Positions 12,901 to 24,329 of a stretch of DNA of 64,000 nucleotides are shown here, in pieces. The notes beneath the pieces are model-generated. The model saw nothing but the letters and a program-made list of their open reading frames with translations, did no database searches and was not told the origin of the DNA. The DNA lies in contig JARCOQ010000016.1 of the NCBI GenBank assembly GCA_029207755.1, forward strand, positions 7,612,501 through 7,676,500, written 5' to 3'. The DNA is from Chamaea fasciata (taxonomy: Eukaryota; Chordata; Aves; Passeriformes; Sylviidae). Each line of letters opens with the position of its first letter. Positions within the stretch are counted from its first letter, which is position 1. Position numbers and translations under genes: made by a program.

Positions 12901-15900
12901 GGCTTTCAGCATGGATGGCATGTTTCTGTCTGCATCCAGTAACACGGAGACGGTGCATATCTTCAAACTTGAGACTGTGAAAGAAAAGTAGGTTTCAAAG
13001 GTGCCTTAGATTTTTCAAGGAAAAGGCTTAAAAGTTGACTGTACTCAGCAGAATGAGTTCTCAAAAGTGTGGACAGACTTCTTTTGAACTTCTACTGTAA
13101 AGTAAAGGGCATAAGAAGTCACTTATGAATCAGCAACTGCAGCTGAGCTGTGTACTGTTCTCCCACTGAGTAGAAAAGGTGTTTTTCTGCCAAGGAGAAC
13201 TTGGCCATCCTTCACAGAGGAACGTGGAGGGGTTTTAACATTTTCAGTTACATTTGTTTCACCTCCTCTGACATCCATGTGGGAAGAGCTATCTTAGCAA
13301 TGCCTTCCAGCTGCATATAGGGGGTTTTAAAAGGCACCAAGTTGTAAAATGTTCCTGTTTATTATTTGAGAGGAGAGTCTTAATTCCATTTCACTGAAAG
13401 TTACTGGAAACAATGATTTGCTTAGTGATAAACAGATTAATAAAATCCTGTAGTGTGGTGCTTTCCAGTAGATTCTGCTCTTGTATAATGAATGTTATAA
13501 AATGCAGTCTTATATACAGAAGTATCAGTTTACAATCAAACATGCTTAAATAACAGGCTGAGGGTACTGGAGGACACATTTTCTCCTGTAGCAGAGATGA
13601 ACTGTGTTAGAATTCTCAAGGGTGTTCATTATTTCTGAAGAGAAACAGCTGCTTAATATCTTTTAAAATAAAATGTTTTCTAGTGTTTGCACACTTTTCT
13701 CTCTAAGGTGAAGGCAAAGTGGGTCACTTTTCTCTTCTGACTTGTAGACCTCAGGAAGAGCCTACAACCTGGACAGGTTACTTTGGAAAAGTGCTGATGG
13801 CCTCAACGAGCTATCTGCCCTCTCAAGTAACAGAGATGTTCAACCAGGGTAGAGCCTTTGCTACAGTCCGTCTGCCCTTCTGTGGCCACAAAAATATCTG
13901 TGCACTTGCCACGTGAGTACAGAAATGGGGCCTGCACTCCCCACCCTGCTGGGGTGTTTGGGCTCTGAAGAGGCTGCTGCTGGAAAACACAGCTTCATCT
14001 GGAGCAGAGCAATGGGTCATCTGTGATCATTCCAGCTTAAGAACAGCATGGCAGAGCTAACACCTCACAGTCCTGTGAGAGAAGGAGGAAAGGGCTTCAT
14101 ATTTGGATAGAAATAACCCATTTCTAAGTGTTGTTTAAAGATGTCTTCTAAAGATGTCTTTTAATTTTGGAACAAGAATGTTGAGATCAGAGCCGTGGGC
14201 TTTTATGGCATTTGCTTCCATTAGTGCTATGGGGAGGGATGGTGTATGTTGTTAGTGAATTTCTAAATTAGGCAATCCAGCCTAACCATTAAAGAAGTCT
14301 TTGAAAGCAAGTTCATATAATTCTTGTCTCTAAAACAACGTAGCATTCATTAAAGTTAATTTTGGGGACTAAATCTAATCTTTTATGCTGTCTTCCTCAA
14401 AGGCAGGTCCCATTTGGCACAGCTACCAAAGTAATAAGCTGAGCAGTAGTAAACTTACTTAGTGAGGGTTTTATAGTTCTTATGCTAAATTGACTTCATG
14501 TCTGTACTCTCACTCCTCTGATCTCAAAGCACCCTTTAAGCAATAATTAAGCTTTGTAACATTTCTCAAATAAGTAAATCCTTCCCGTTAGAATATTTTT
14601 CTCTGGAGTTGCACAGAGTTTGATAACAGGATGGTAACTTCTGAATCTGTTTCACAGAGTTACATGTAATCGCTTGATTCCTGTGGCATCCTGTTAGCCC
14701 CAAAATGTGGTTATGCTGTAAATTTTTTATACACAGCTCTTTCCTGGTTGCTCTAACTGTTAACAGCATTCCCTGTCCAGGAGCAAAAGTGTGGAAAATA
14801 ATGCCTTAAAGTCATAGAATCATTTAAGGTGGAAAAACCCTGAGATCGAGTCTAACCATTAAATCATGGGAAGGGAGGAGAGCATGCTTTCTTATGTTAC
14901 AAAATAATCTTTTATTTAATAACTTCTGCTCTAAACTCTTCTAGAATCCAGAAGATCCCTCGTTTGCTGGTGGGAGCTGCTGATGGGTATCTCTACATGT
15001 ACAACTTAGACCCCCAGGAAGGAGGCGAGTGCACACTAATGAAGCAGCACAAGTAAGTCCACGTTAGCTGAGAACTGTTGTATTTTATTTCCTCTCAAAA
15101 TGCAATTTCTTCTCAAACTTAGTTCTGTTCTGGAAAAGTCTAACTTAGAACAGCTCGTTTCTAAAAACTAATCTTTTTCCAGACCTCTGACACGAATGAG
15201 TAACTTCAGAATCCCTCTGAGACTTCCTTCCAAGTATCCACTACACCAAGCACCGCTTTAGCAGCAGAAACTTAACCCTGTCCCAGTGCAGGGAGGGATC
15301 AATCGCTGCTCTCTCTGTGCTCCTGTTTCCTCTTGGCACTTTGAGTTGAGTTACTTAAACAAGAGCTTGAAACGTGTGACACTGTCCTCTTCATTAATAA
15401 ATGAGGTGGCTACAAACATGAGAAAGATCTTACTCTGACTTCACAGAGGGGAAACTGGCCTATGAAATTATCCCTGTGCTTTCTCTGCTGGTGTCCTTAT
15501 TAAACTTCCTTGCATATAGGCCAGGCAGCTGGCGTTCTGTAATAGTACTGTAGAACATTTACAGAAATAGGACAATGCACTGTTTTTCAATAAGGGTTGG
15601 CAGGAAGAGCTAGGGTAATACAGGCAAATTACTTGATCAATCATAGAATTAAAGATAATAACTCGTGATGATAATTCAGGTTTGCAGCTTCGGTCAAACT
15701 ACAATTATGGTCAAAAATCATACATTTATCTGAACATTTGAATATGTGACCTCTGGTTAGAGGTGAAATGAAGCCTTATAGAGGGATGCTTTTATCAAGT
15801 TGTTAATCTTTGAAATGCTCTAATACTTTCTCTAGAGGGGTTTCTAGTATCTGTGTATGAAGCAACCACTTCTGCAGTGGCAGAGCTCAAGATAACCTAC

Positions 15901-17278
15901 AATATTGCTGATTGGAATGGGTTTTTTTAATCATGCAGTCTTGTTTTGAGTCTTGTTTTCCTGCTATGAGCTACTAGGATTTAGATCCTGATGCTGTGTC
16001 AGAGGCAAACATGATGCTGATGAGTCTTCAGAGAAGTACCAAGTCTTGTCAGGGGCTTTCTAGCCAGGCCTCTGGAATAGAGGCATTTCTATATACGTTG
16101 TTGCATTTCTATATACGTTATTCTGGCACATCAGGTGAAATATTTTCCTGTAGCTGCCAGCCCAAGCTGTCTTGTGCCCAGGCAGATCACCTCTGCAGCT
16201 AACCCCTCTCTTCCTGGCAGGCTCGATGGCAGCATGGAGCCCGCCAACGAAATCCTGGAGTCTGCATCCCACGACCGGCCGCTGGTAGCGCAGACGTACA
16301 GTGCCGCTGTGACTAAAGGTACATATGTGCCTTCCTCACCCACCAGGCATGGTAAGGAGAAGGCTGGGAATGGGGCAGGGAGCACCTCTGCCTGTTGCTT
16401 CCTTCTAGATGGCTGCGTGAGCTGGTCCACGTCCGCCCCGAGCTTTGCGTAACCGCGCGTGCGAGGTGGAGCCTTGGTGAGCAGTAGGAAGAGAGCACTC
16501 GTGGTGTGCAGTAGCTTTCTGTAGATGGATCACTTGTCTTCGCTGCTTTCTGGCTAGAATTTTGTCTTGAGTCGTGGTTGGTTGCTGTAGTGATAGTTGC
16601 AGTACTTGCCACGTGGTTCTTGAGGCAGTTCGGCACCCATACCATGTGCGAAGCATCTGAATTGTAGCCCTGCTCCCTTTTTTAATTTTTTTTTAATGAA
16701 AAGTTGGTGAACGCTGCTATTGTTCCTTTATGGGAACAATGACCTGTTAGCCTGATTCACTGCTCTGTTAAATCAAGAGGATGAGAACTTGGTTAATGCT
16801 GCAGCTCTCCAGGTCAGTGGAGCTTTTGCCACATCTGGCACCCAGGTTAGTGCTTCGCTGCAAAGGGAGGACAGTCAGCGCATACCAACGTCTGTACTGC
16901 ACTGCATCAGTGGGGACTGAAAACACCAGCCTGCCCAAAGCTCCAGTATGCACTGCACACACACACGGGAGTTTAATTTTGATCATGAAGTGCTCTTGGC
17001 TTGGAGAAACGCAGTCATGAAACAGAGTCATGATAAAAACAAACATAGGGTGGCAGTGAAACTATTTCGAGTAATGCCTGGTACTTCAGCTCTACTCATT
17101 CACTCTGGATCCAAGCCTTAGTTTGTTGCTGCTGATTCCCCAACTCCTTGTTCCTTTCTCTCCAGCCTATACGGATGACCTGGGTGCTGTGGGTGGACCT
17201 TGCCTGGAAGATGAAACCAACTCACTTCGATTGGATGAAGACAGTGAGCATCCCCCCATGATCCTTCGGACAGACTAA
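3898..17278 (+). CDS. WIPI2: WIPI2, WD-repeat PI3P effector of autophagy (5'-partial, exons 2-12)
   Basis: WIPI2 is a PROPPIN seven-bladed beta-propeller that binds PI3P on omegasomes and recruits ATG16L1 for LC3 lipidation. Joined coding exons are 3898-3980, 8729-8898, 10094-10190, 10756-10853, 11266-11358, 12151-12221, 12880-12987, 13748-13912, 14945-15052, 16221-16351 (or 16318) and 17166-17278. All introns are GT-AG and all phases fit. They encode 411 residues that match human WIPI2 from residue 26 to the end, so with a 25-residue exon 1 the protein would be 436 aa. The FRRG lipid-binding motif (human R224/R225) is present in 12151-12221. The two arginines linked to ATG16L1 binding (human R108, R125) are present in LNRQ and NIRD. 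Only the N-terminal 25 residues are missing, because exon 1 is outside the window. Family identification is by close similarity to the remembered human protein; WIPI1 is less similar. Confidence 0.97.
5108..5215 (+). mobile_element. MIR-like SINE fragment (tentative)
   Basis: The order of short matches (aggttagataa, ccttgttcaa, agcagctagaatcgggattt, gattccagtct) resembles the conserved 3' half of the ancient MIR SINE family. The copy is highly diverged and was recognised by eye, so it may be another old tRNA-derived SINE. Confidence 0.35.
5294..5524 (-). mobile_element. CR1 LINE 3' fragment (WIPI2 intron 2)
   Basis: Read on the plus strand it begins with the reverse complement of the CR1 3' end (gaatgttttgggttggaaag) and continues through the typical avian segment containing 'ccatccaacctgaccttgga', 'cttccagggatgggg' and 'ctgtgccggctcctgagcac'. 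It is 5'-truncated, as CR1 copies usually are, and lies antisense to WIPI2. Confidence 0.88.
8729..8898 (+). CDS. WIPI2: WIPI2 coding exon 3
   Basis: Acceptor ctcctcag, donor GTGAGT. Encodes residues about 53-109, ending in LNRQ. The arginine codon at 8893-8895 aligns with human R108, reported to be needed for ATG16L1 binding. An open frame continues upstream of the acceptor but has no similarity to the protein. Confidence 0.96.
9128..9200 (+). mobile_element. Short diverged CR1 3' end (WIPI2 intron 3)
   Basis: The pattern 'gatggactggtggcctcctg' then 'aggtcccttccagtgtgaat' is the CR1 3' terminal segment in sense orientation. Only about 70 bases remain and the terminal octamer repeats are degraded. 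Confidence 0.6.
10094..10190 (+). CDS. WIPI2: WIPI2 coding exon 4
   Basis: Acceptor tttctag, donor GTAAAT. Encodes residues about 110-141, including [12 protein letters not shown], whose arginine aligns with human R125. It ends one base into the glycine codon completed by exon 5. Confidence 0.96.
10756..10853 (+). CDS. WIPI2: WIPI2 coding exon 5
   Basis: Acceptor ccttgtag, donor GTAAGA. Encodes residues about 143-174 ([17 protein letters not shown]...), a WD-like blade; ends on a codon boundary. Confidence 0.96.
11266..11358 (+). CDS. WIPI2: WIPI2 coding exon 6
   Basis: Acceptor cactgcag, donor GTAAGT, phase 0 at both ends (31 codons). Encodes residues about 175-205, with the [20 protein letters not shown] blade motif. 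Confidence 0.96.
12151..12221 (+). CDS. WIPI2: WIPI2 coding exon 7 with FRRG motif
   Basis: Long T-tract and CAG acceptor, donor GTAAGG. Encodes [20 protein letters not shown] and GVKR. The FRRG residues (human 223-226) form the two phosphoinositide-binding pockets that define the PROPPIN family. Confidence 0.97.
12880..12987 (+). CDS. WIPI2: WIPI2 coding exon 8
   Basis: Acceptor ttccccag, donor GTAGGT. Encodes residues about 230-264 ([20 protein letters not shown]...). It ends with two bases of a lysine codon completed in exon 9. Confidence 0.95.
13748..13912 (+). CDS. WIPI2: WIPI2 coding exon 9
   Basis: Acceptor acttgtag, donor GTGAGT. Encodes residues about 266-319, [20 protein letters not shown] onward, covering the blade 6 membrane-insertion loop region and [12 protein letters not shown]. 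Confidence 0.96.
14812..14864 (-). mobile_element. Short CR1 3' end, antisense (WIPI2 intron 9)
   Basis: 'catagaatcatttaaggtgg' followed by 'aaaaaccctgagatcgagtc' and 'taaccatt' is the reverse complement of the terminal bases of an avian CR1. About 50 bases remain. Confidence 0.7.
14945..15052 (+). CDS. WIPI2: WIPI2 coding exon 10
   Basis: Acceptor ctcttctag, donor GTAAGT. Encodes residues about 321-355 ([20 protein letters not shown]...), the last propeller blade. The split codon reads AAG (K), where human has R. Confidence 0.95.
16221..16351 (+). CDS. WIPI2: WIPI2 coding exon 11 with two alternative donors
   Basis: Acceptor tcctggcag. Two in-frame donors are visible: GTACAT after 16318 and GTAAGG after 16351. 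The distal one adds 11 codons ([11 protein letters not shown] plus a split alanine) and the proximal one omits them; both join in frame to exon 12. This would mirror the 436/425-residue difference I recall among human isoforms. The region is the disordered C-terminal tail. Confidence 0.92.
16952..16967 (+). repeat. Short (CA)n run in WIPI2 intron 11
   Basis: A short CA-rich run (cacacacacacg) in the last intron; no feature beyond low complexity. Confidence 0.5.
17166..17278 (+). CDS. WIPI2: WIPI2 terminal coding exon and stop
   Basis: Acceptor ctctccag. Encodes [10 protein letters not shown] ... [13 protein letters not shown] and then TAA at 17276-17278. The C-terminus matches mammalian WIPI2 almost exactly. 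Confidence 0.97.
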
Positions 17279-17587
17279 ACTTGGACCTGTGAACTCACTC
17301 CTGAAGCAGAGAACACTGGCTTGACGTTTCTTGAGGAATCTCGTGTTATGCTGCTATGAACTTTGACATGAGTTGGGAGAGAGGATGACAGACTCTTACA
17401 GTTCTAAGTCGTAGCTGTAGTTCTAATTCTATACAATTGGAAAAATATATGGTTTTCAATTCAGTGGCTTTTAATCTTGCTTATCTATTTTAGCTGTGTT
17501 TATTTTTTTTGTTGCCAAAACCTGCTGTTTGTGCAGCCCTCAGAGCCTACTTAGCTTTGCATGCATTCATGTGCCAAGCAAGCATAG

Positions 17588-17617
17588 GAGGGGGGGAGAG
17601 AGAGAGAGAGAGAGAGA
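17588..17617 (+). repeat. G-run and (GA)n simple repeat in WIPI2 3' UTR
   Basis: A short G run is followed by about eleven GA units, a purine-only microsatellite about 310 bases after the WIPI2 stop codon. Confidence 0.85.
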
Positions 17618-17858
17618 AGCCACTTTATAACAAACTCAAGTTTGTATTTTTTTTATATATGTATATAATATTTAGCCTATATAAGAAAGGAGTAGAGAAG
17701 TGGTTCTGGAAGCTGAGACTAGTTCTGCACTGACAAAGGTCCAAATGGTTTCCTGTGCATGGGCTTGCAGGCATACCTAGTGACTGACATGCAACCTTTC
17801 ACATGCAATGGCCTGTTTTTTTTGGGTTCTCCCTTCCCTTTCCTGGACCATTTTGTTA

Positions 17859-17864
17859 ATTAAA
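17859..17864 (+). terminator. WIPI2: Candidate proximal poly(A) signal of WIPI2
   Basis: ATTAAA lies about 580 bases after the stop codon. It is followed at 15-50 bases by a stretch rich in TGT/GTT, the expected downstream element. The more distal signals remain possible. Confidence 0.45.
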
Positions 17865-20800
17865 ATTCCTTCTGAATGTTGTGTATTTGTGGGACTGTTC
17901 TGTTTGTTGGGATGGAAAACTGGAAGTCTTTCCCTGCGTAAGGATATAGAGTATAGAAAGTGCCTTTACAGGGAAGGAAAGGAATTGCTGCAGGAAGAAG
18001 AGCTAGAATGAGGGAAGGATTGTTAGAGAATCTTGTCTGTACACCTTTGGTACTTGCATGTCTGTAGCCTGTGGTGGCTGATAAGCTTGTGGGTTTTTGA
18101 GAAAAGACTTGGAATGCACTTTCTTTCTTTCCTGTAGATTGTCCTGTTTTCTTGGCAGAGTAGCAATAACCTTTTTTTATACCTTTTTAAATTATCCAAA
18201 GCAAGGATTCTGTCAGGCTGGATGAAGTCCCTGTAGAGTTTGGCAGCCCCACTCTATAAACAGCCTTAACGTTTCCTGCTGCAAGGCTCTCAATTCCTGC
18301 TTCTCAGTCTGGGGCTGAGTGTACTGCTCTAATAGTGAAAATTCTTGATTTTTTTTTTTTTTTTTTTTGGTCAGATACTGATGTAAATATAAATGATTTT
18401 GAAAACTTAATTTACTTCTGGGTTCTCTACTGCTGCATAACAATGCTTTTCTTTTTGTGGTTTTTTTTTTGTTTTTTTTTTCCCATCCCCCCTCTCATCG
18501 GAGTACCTCTTATGATACACTCAAGGACTGGTAGTTTCTTCAGCAGTTTCAGAGTAAATCCTTAACTGCCCTGTCACTGTCTAGGGCTTTCCAAGGCTGA
18601 GCAGTGCTGCAGACTATTTTTAGGGTTGTAATGTGCCTTCTCTTAAGTCTTGGATAACAGTTATTGAGCAAGTAATTAGTGAAGTACTTGGTGAGTGTTA
18701 CTTCCCTTTGCCAAAAGGAGCCTGCTTTGCCTTCTGTGTAGCAATGTGGGTTGTTTCCTTTCCCTGTACTGACTGCAAAGGAGTAAATATAAAAAGAGGC
18801 GAGGAAATTGCAGATCTTGAGAGGAGGACAGAGGCTGAGTGCTCCAACTATGTGTGAACTCCCTACCACAACGAGGCAGTGATGTTCTTTTAGGATTCAG
18901 TACCATGAACAAGTCTTCCCTGGAGCAGCAGCAGGCAGTGGGCTCTGTCCCCAAAGCCCTTGTGTGGGCAGATGGGCTTCCCCTGCCTCTGCAAGTACAA
19001 AGAAGGTGGCAACCCCTGCCAGGAGAGCTCTGTCAGGGAAGCTGCTGTGAGTCCATGTCAGTGGAAGGTGTTTGAACACAAGTGTGTGTGGGGGAGAAGG
19101 GATCAGGCTTGTTTATTTATTGCAAACCCTTGACTGTCCTTAAGTAGTTGGTTGGAGTGGCTTGTGGTGTCCTCTCCAGAGCCCAGCACATTCACAGCAA
19201 ACCCCTGAGTCGTGCTGAAATCTCACTTAGTCTCTTGACTTTAAGGTCTGGCTGACAACTCAATTCCATGGTCTGCAGTTATTTATTTATATTCTGCTTT
19301 ACTGCTCTCAGCTTAGCTGTGGTATTCCAAGCTGCAGAGTGAAATATAAGTCGAAGTAAATATAAGCTCAGTGAGCTTTGCTGGCAAACTGAACCACCCA
19401 GGAGATGTCTGCTCATTCCAGACTAAAGCTGGTTAACATTCCTGATAACATCCTTGGAGGTTTGGCCTAGACTCCACAAGCATAGATAGCAGTGAACATT
19501 GCACCAGCAACACAGGTCTGCTAAGCACACAAGTTTTACAACTCTTGAGTGTAACAAAGGCCATATTACACCCCTAAATGCAATTACTAACTTTACTGTT
19601 AAAAATGGAGATCATTTATTGTATTAATTTTATTCCCTTCCTAATTTTCATACCTTACTGTCCACAGGTGAGTAGGAGATTCCATATTCGCTGTATTTGT
19701 GTCTTCCGTATGCGGTAGTGTGTTCCTGCTCCTGAGCCACACACTGTGGAATTGCTGTGCCCTACTTGGTTCACTCTTAAATAGAAGCTGAAAGCCAGTT
19801 AAAAGTATCTTCTTGCTGTTGTAACTGAGAAAATCTTTTTATAGAGCAAAAAATACGAATGTTCTGAGGTTAGTGACCAGCCAGTAGGGTGGAGTGGGTT
19901 GTTTCTGGTCCCCACTGGCTGTGTATTTAAGAGTGGTGACAGTAGTTTGTCTTAAGTTCATTGCATGAGGATATAAATTTTTTCTGAGATAAAACATGAC
20001 TGATCTAATTTCCCTGTGATGGCCTTAGGCCCTCAGTAACCACCCTGTTGTGGTGTGCTACCAAAGTTAGAAGCCTTTCAGGTTGGGGGTTTATCCCAGT
20101 GACACAAAGATGTGTTTCTATTTTTTTTTGTCTTCTTCTTCTTTAAGTATAACCAGAAATGCTTTTTGCAGCTGCATCCTCACCTGAGTGTGGAGCATGT
20201 GATTGCACTGTTGTTCTCTGTGGATCAGGTGGTGTCTAAACATTTCTGTTCTGATGCTCTGACAGACCCAGGGCAAGCCAAGGAGGCTCAAGCCCTGTGC
20301 TGTGGCCACGAGCTCCTGGTCACAGGATATGGAAACACCTGTGCAGCCCCTCTCAGTTTAGACTGACCTTCCTTGGGAGGACAGTGTTTGTTCTGTGCAG
20401 CCTGTCTCTCTCTCTCCATATGGGCTGCACTTCCTGATAGCTTTTAACTCAGTGGAGGGTTGAGGCAGAGAACTGAACCAAAGCTGGGGAGGGGGGAACA
20501 CTGAAAAACTTGGAATCCTAAACTCAGGTCTTAGCTTGCAGTGGGATGAGTTCCCTGTGAGTACCGTAGGGAAGGAGCTGTTTCTCTTGATGTGCAAATG
20601 GGCAGCGAGTGCAGGTCCTTGGCTGATGTCTCGACATCTGTCTGTTTACTCTGTATTTCAAGTTCTGAGGCAGAAAGCTTTTATCTGCCCTGGTCTCTTC
20701 TTATGTCACTGTTTCCAAAATACAAGTGATAGATACGAATCTAGCTGTTAAAAGGCAGGGCCTGGCACAGGAGGAGGAGGAAGTAGAAAGCATCAAGAGG

Positions 20801-23800
20801 TTGGTAAAAGCTGTTTGTTCTGGTGCCCTGTTGAACAAGACACTGGCACGAGTGCTCCCTCTGGGATCAGGTGTGTGCTTCTACCTTGCTGCTCTGGGTC
20901 CTGCACGGCGAGTTTCTTGGCTGTGTTTTGCAGAGGTGGTGGCTTTTCAAGTCTGCCTGAATGCAAATAAATACCTGAGAAGACCTTTAATGCAGTGACA
21001 GGTGTCTGCACAGAGGAAACTTGGCCTGACCTGTGTGGAATAGTGAAAAGGGAGGAGTGAGCAGAGGAGCCCCGGGCTGGGTGAGTGCTGAGCCCGAGCA
21101 CAGCACTCTGTTACGTCCCATGCTGTGCTTTCTTGGCTCCAATAATGGCATTAGCACCAACCAGCATGCAGTAGGACAGTAGCATTTCTTTCCCTGTGGG
21201 TTGCTGAGCTGTTCAGTATCCCACTGGTGTGTGCAGATGCTCCACTGCTGTTTGCAGAGCAATAGGAGTCTTTGTCCAAAGCGTTGGTGGGGATTAATCA
21301 CTGCGGAGGTTTGGGAAGTTTTATTCTGTGCTCCAGCTGTCCTGGCTAACAGTCAACTTTATTTAACTTGTTAATATCTGAGAGCAAGGCCCCGAGTGTC
21401 TTCTCCACATGTGGAGAGCAGGCCTTTCTTTTCCTGGAATCTGCTGGCCTGTGAAAGGCTTGCAATGAAGAAAGCATGGCTCCAACTGTAAATAAATCCT
21501 TTCAGATTCCAGTTGTACGACCAAAGGAATTCAGCAAATTCCTATTTTTCTAATCATGACATGCCTTCATTTTAATGCTCTTCCGACTGGCAAATCTCAT
21601 CTTACACTGCTTTGAAAATAACGGGCAAGAAGTTGTAATTCTGGCTTGCAAACAGCTGCCCTTGTGCTCTTTACAGGTGTCAGTGCTGTGGCTTTGGCCA
21701 TGCGCCCGCAGGGACCCTGCATGTGTCTGACTCAGGAGTGGGGAGTCCCCCCCACACCTGTAGCTCTGGGTTTCTGTGGGGTGTTGACTCAGCCCTAAGT
21801 CTACCTGGATCTATTTGCTCTTGCATTTGCTTCCTTACCTGGAGAAAACCCTGCATCCTGCAGTGCTCACTGACTGTTTGGTATCTGTGTCGATAAGTGG
21901 AAAAATCTGTCTTAACATTCCACCTCACCAAGTGTCTGGCTCTCACTGCTAGCCCGTCGCTCTTTGTAATTTTATAACTGCCTAAGAAATTAAATCTGTG
22001 TTGTGATAAGTATTCTGTGTCTTCTTCCTTTTGTTTGCTACTTGGAGATGGGGCCAGATAAGATCAGGGTAAGGCTACGTGGCCCAAACCAAAACAGCAG
22101 CAGTTATGAGCCCTCAGCTGTGCTTTGTAGCTGCTCTCCACACACTCAGCTTGGGCTTTGCAGGGACTGGGAAAGGACAAGCTGAGGTTTTTTCCTGGCA
22201 CATTTTGCTTGCAAATGTAATTTTCCCTCTTGTTCCTCCTTAAAGCTGCTCTTCCCAGGACTTGCATTTGTGTGTTTTTCTCATGCTGCTCAGGTGAGTT
22301 TGATAAGTGCCTTTATTCCTTTTTTTTTTTTTTCCATGGGATGCATCTCAAGCAGTACTTTCATTCCCAGCCCGCTCCCTGTGCTGTCGCTGCAGGCTTG
22401 TTGCTTCTCGCGTTCAGGCCCTGGAGGGAGATGTGGAGCGAACCCTTGCAGATGGGGGAGGAGGCGGCTCCTGCTTCTGTATCCTTCCTCCTGCAAGGCA
22501 GCGATGAGAGCTTTGATCGGGTTGGACAAGAGGAGCAAAAGCCTTTCTGCTCTCGCTGGCAGTGTTGGAGCAGGCGGGGATGAGGTGAGGATGAGACTCT
22601 CCCTGTTCTCCTGCGCGGCTGTTTCCACAGCTGAGGAGCTGCAGGCGCCGCCTCTCCTGATCCAGCTCTGGAGGGCAATGCTGCCCTGTCGCTGCTGCTT
22701 TGTGCCTCCCTTTGCTCCAGGCAAAATAGGCTCGGTTAGCTCAGATGAGTGTCTCCAAACTGTTCACTCGGCTGCTGGTGATGTTTCCCTGTCTCTTGCC
22801 TGGAGCAAACTGAAGATCTGAAGGAAGCTGCTGGTGGATTCAGGAAGTGGCAGTGACTTCCATCTGCCGTGGTGATGCCAACAACTCCTCTGTCCCCTGT
22901 GTCCCAGGTGGACAGAGTCATCCAGAGCCACTGATGCTTTGGGAGGTCCAACAGCCCCTCTGCTCCTGCCCTAGGGGAGCAAAGCAGAATATTCTCCAGT
23001 CAGCATGGGAAAAGTTGTGAAGGGGGGGTCATACCCAGCCCCGAAATAGGCAGCTGTGGTTCCCTTTAGGGCAGCAGTTTCACATCTGTCTGCTGGTACT
23101 GAGTTTGGCCCACTGAGCATGAGTTTCCAGGGAAGGGACTGAGCAATCCCATCTCCAATTATTTATCTTATTACAAGGGTAAGTATGGACTCGTGCCTCT
23201 GTTCCTCCTTGCTTTCTCTTGGTACTGAGTAGGCTTTTGGGTTTAGCTGTGATGATCTGCCCAGTGGTCAGGCCCTGACACCCTTCACTACATTGGACTT
23301 GAGTCCAAGATGAAATAACTGAGCAGAAGCACAATCCTGGTGTGAACAGCCCCACTTGGGCTGTGGCTGAGCTGAGCACGCTGCTGGGAGCAGAGGAAGG
23401 AGGGAGATACCAGGCAGAGCAGCTCACACTGCCCCTGGCCTGGCTGGTTTGCAAGGTGGATGCTGCATCACTCATTTTTAGAGCCAGTGGGCAGGAAGGA
23501 GATGCCGAGGTGGAGCTGGGGCCAGAGGTGAGCACCAGCACCACTCTGATCCTGCCCAGGCTTGGGAGCAGCTTGTCCCTCTCTGCAGCACCCACATTCA
23601 GCTGGTCCCTGAGCATTCACCTCTCCCATGCCACATCCAACCCATGCAAGTCTCAGAGAGGCCCTTGGCAGAGGCTTCTTTAGCTAATTAATGATGAACT
23701 ATGAGCTAATGAGGGCACTGTGCCCAGATTGCTGGAGCTGAGGACAGCTGATGCTGGCTCCTCCAGCACTGGGTTATGTTTTGGGTTGGGGATTTCAGCA

Positions 23801-24329
23801 GAGAGTTTTACTAAGTTACAGGTGGTAATAAAGGATTTGGAGATTGCTGTACTTGGGTAAGCTCATAAATTAAGCCAGAGGGTTTTGGCAGTATTTTGAT
23901 GTTTTGGATTCTGTTTTGCAGGGGCAAAGGAAGGCCCTGGGAGAGATTCGTTTTTCCACAAGAGTTGTGTGGAGCTGGGGAGCACCAAGTGACACAGGGG
24001 CACAGATCCACTATGTCCATGTGATCAGATCCACCTTGTCCACACGGTGGGTAGAGTCACTTTCGGGTGCCAGTCTGGTGTGTGACTTCTCAGCATCTCC
24101 CTTGTCACTGCTGTCCCCTCCTCCTTGCTCTAGGGAGGCTGGTGACACCGTCAGCCACTGCTCCTCAGCAGCTCTAGATCGGGGCTGATAATTTATTTTA
24201 TCTGTGGAGGGCAGGCAGAGGGAAGGACCTGTGGCTGCTGAAGGGAAGGCTTCTAGGGGCCAGCAGTGGTGGGCTGTGCTCTGCTGTTGTGCAGCTGCTG
24301 GATGGAGGTGCAGGGGCCTGGGGCCACAG

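Larger units (their letters stand above)
17279..21994 (+). other. WIPI2: WIPI2 3' UTR and downstream DNA; end uncertain
   Basis: No coding exon is visible here. Candidate poly(A) signals on the plus strand are ATTAAA at 17859-17864, followed by a very GU-rich stretch (the strongest context), AATAAA at 20966-20971 and 21491-21496, and ATTAAA at 21989-21994. The UTR could therefore be about 0.6 kb or as long as 4.7 kb, and the true end cannot be chosen from sequence alone. The segment has a (GA)n run near 17596-17617 and long T runs near 18349-18369 and 18462-18481. Confidence 0.55.

Noticed and set aside
15640..15680. atcatagaatt at the start of a possible antisense CR1
   Set aside because: No further CR1 match follows.
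22270..22821. 183-codon plus-strand frame after WIPI2
   Set aside because: No splice, promoter or family evidence; Phe/Ser/Cys-rich low-complexity translation.
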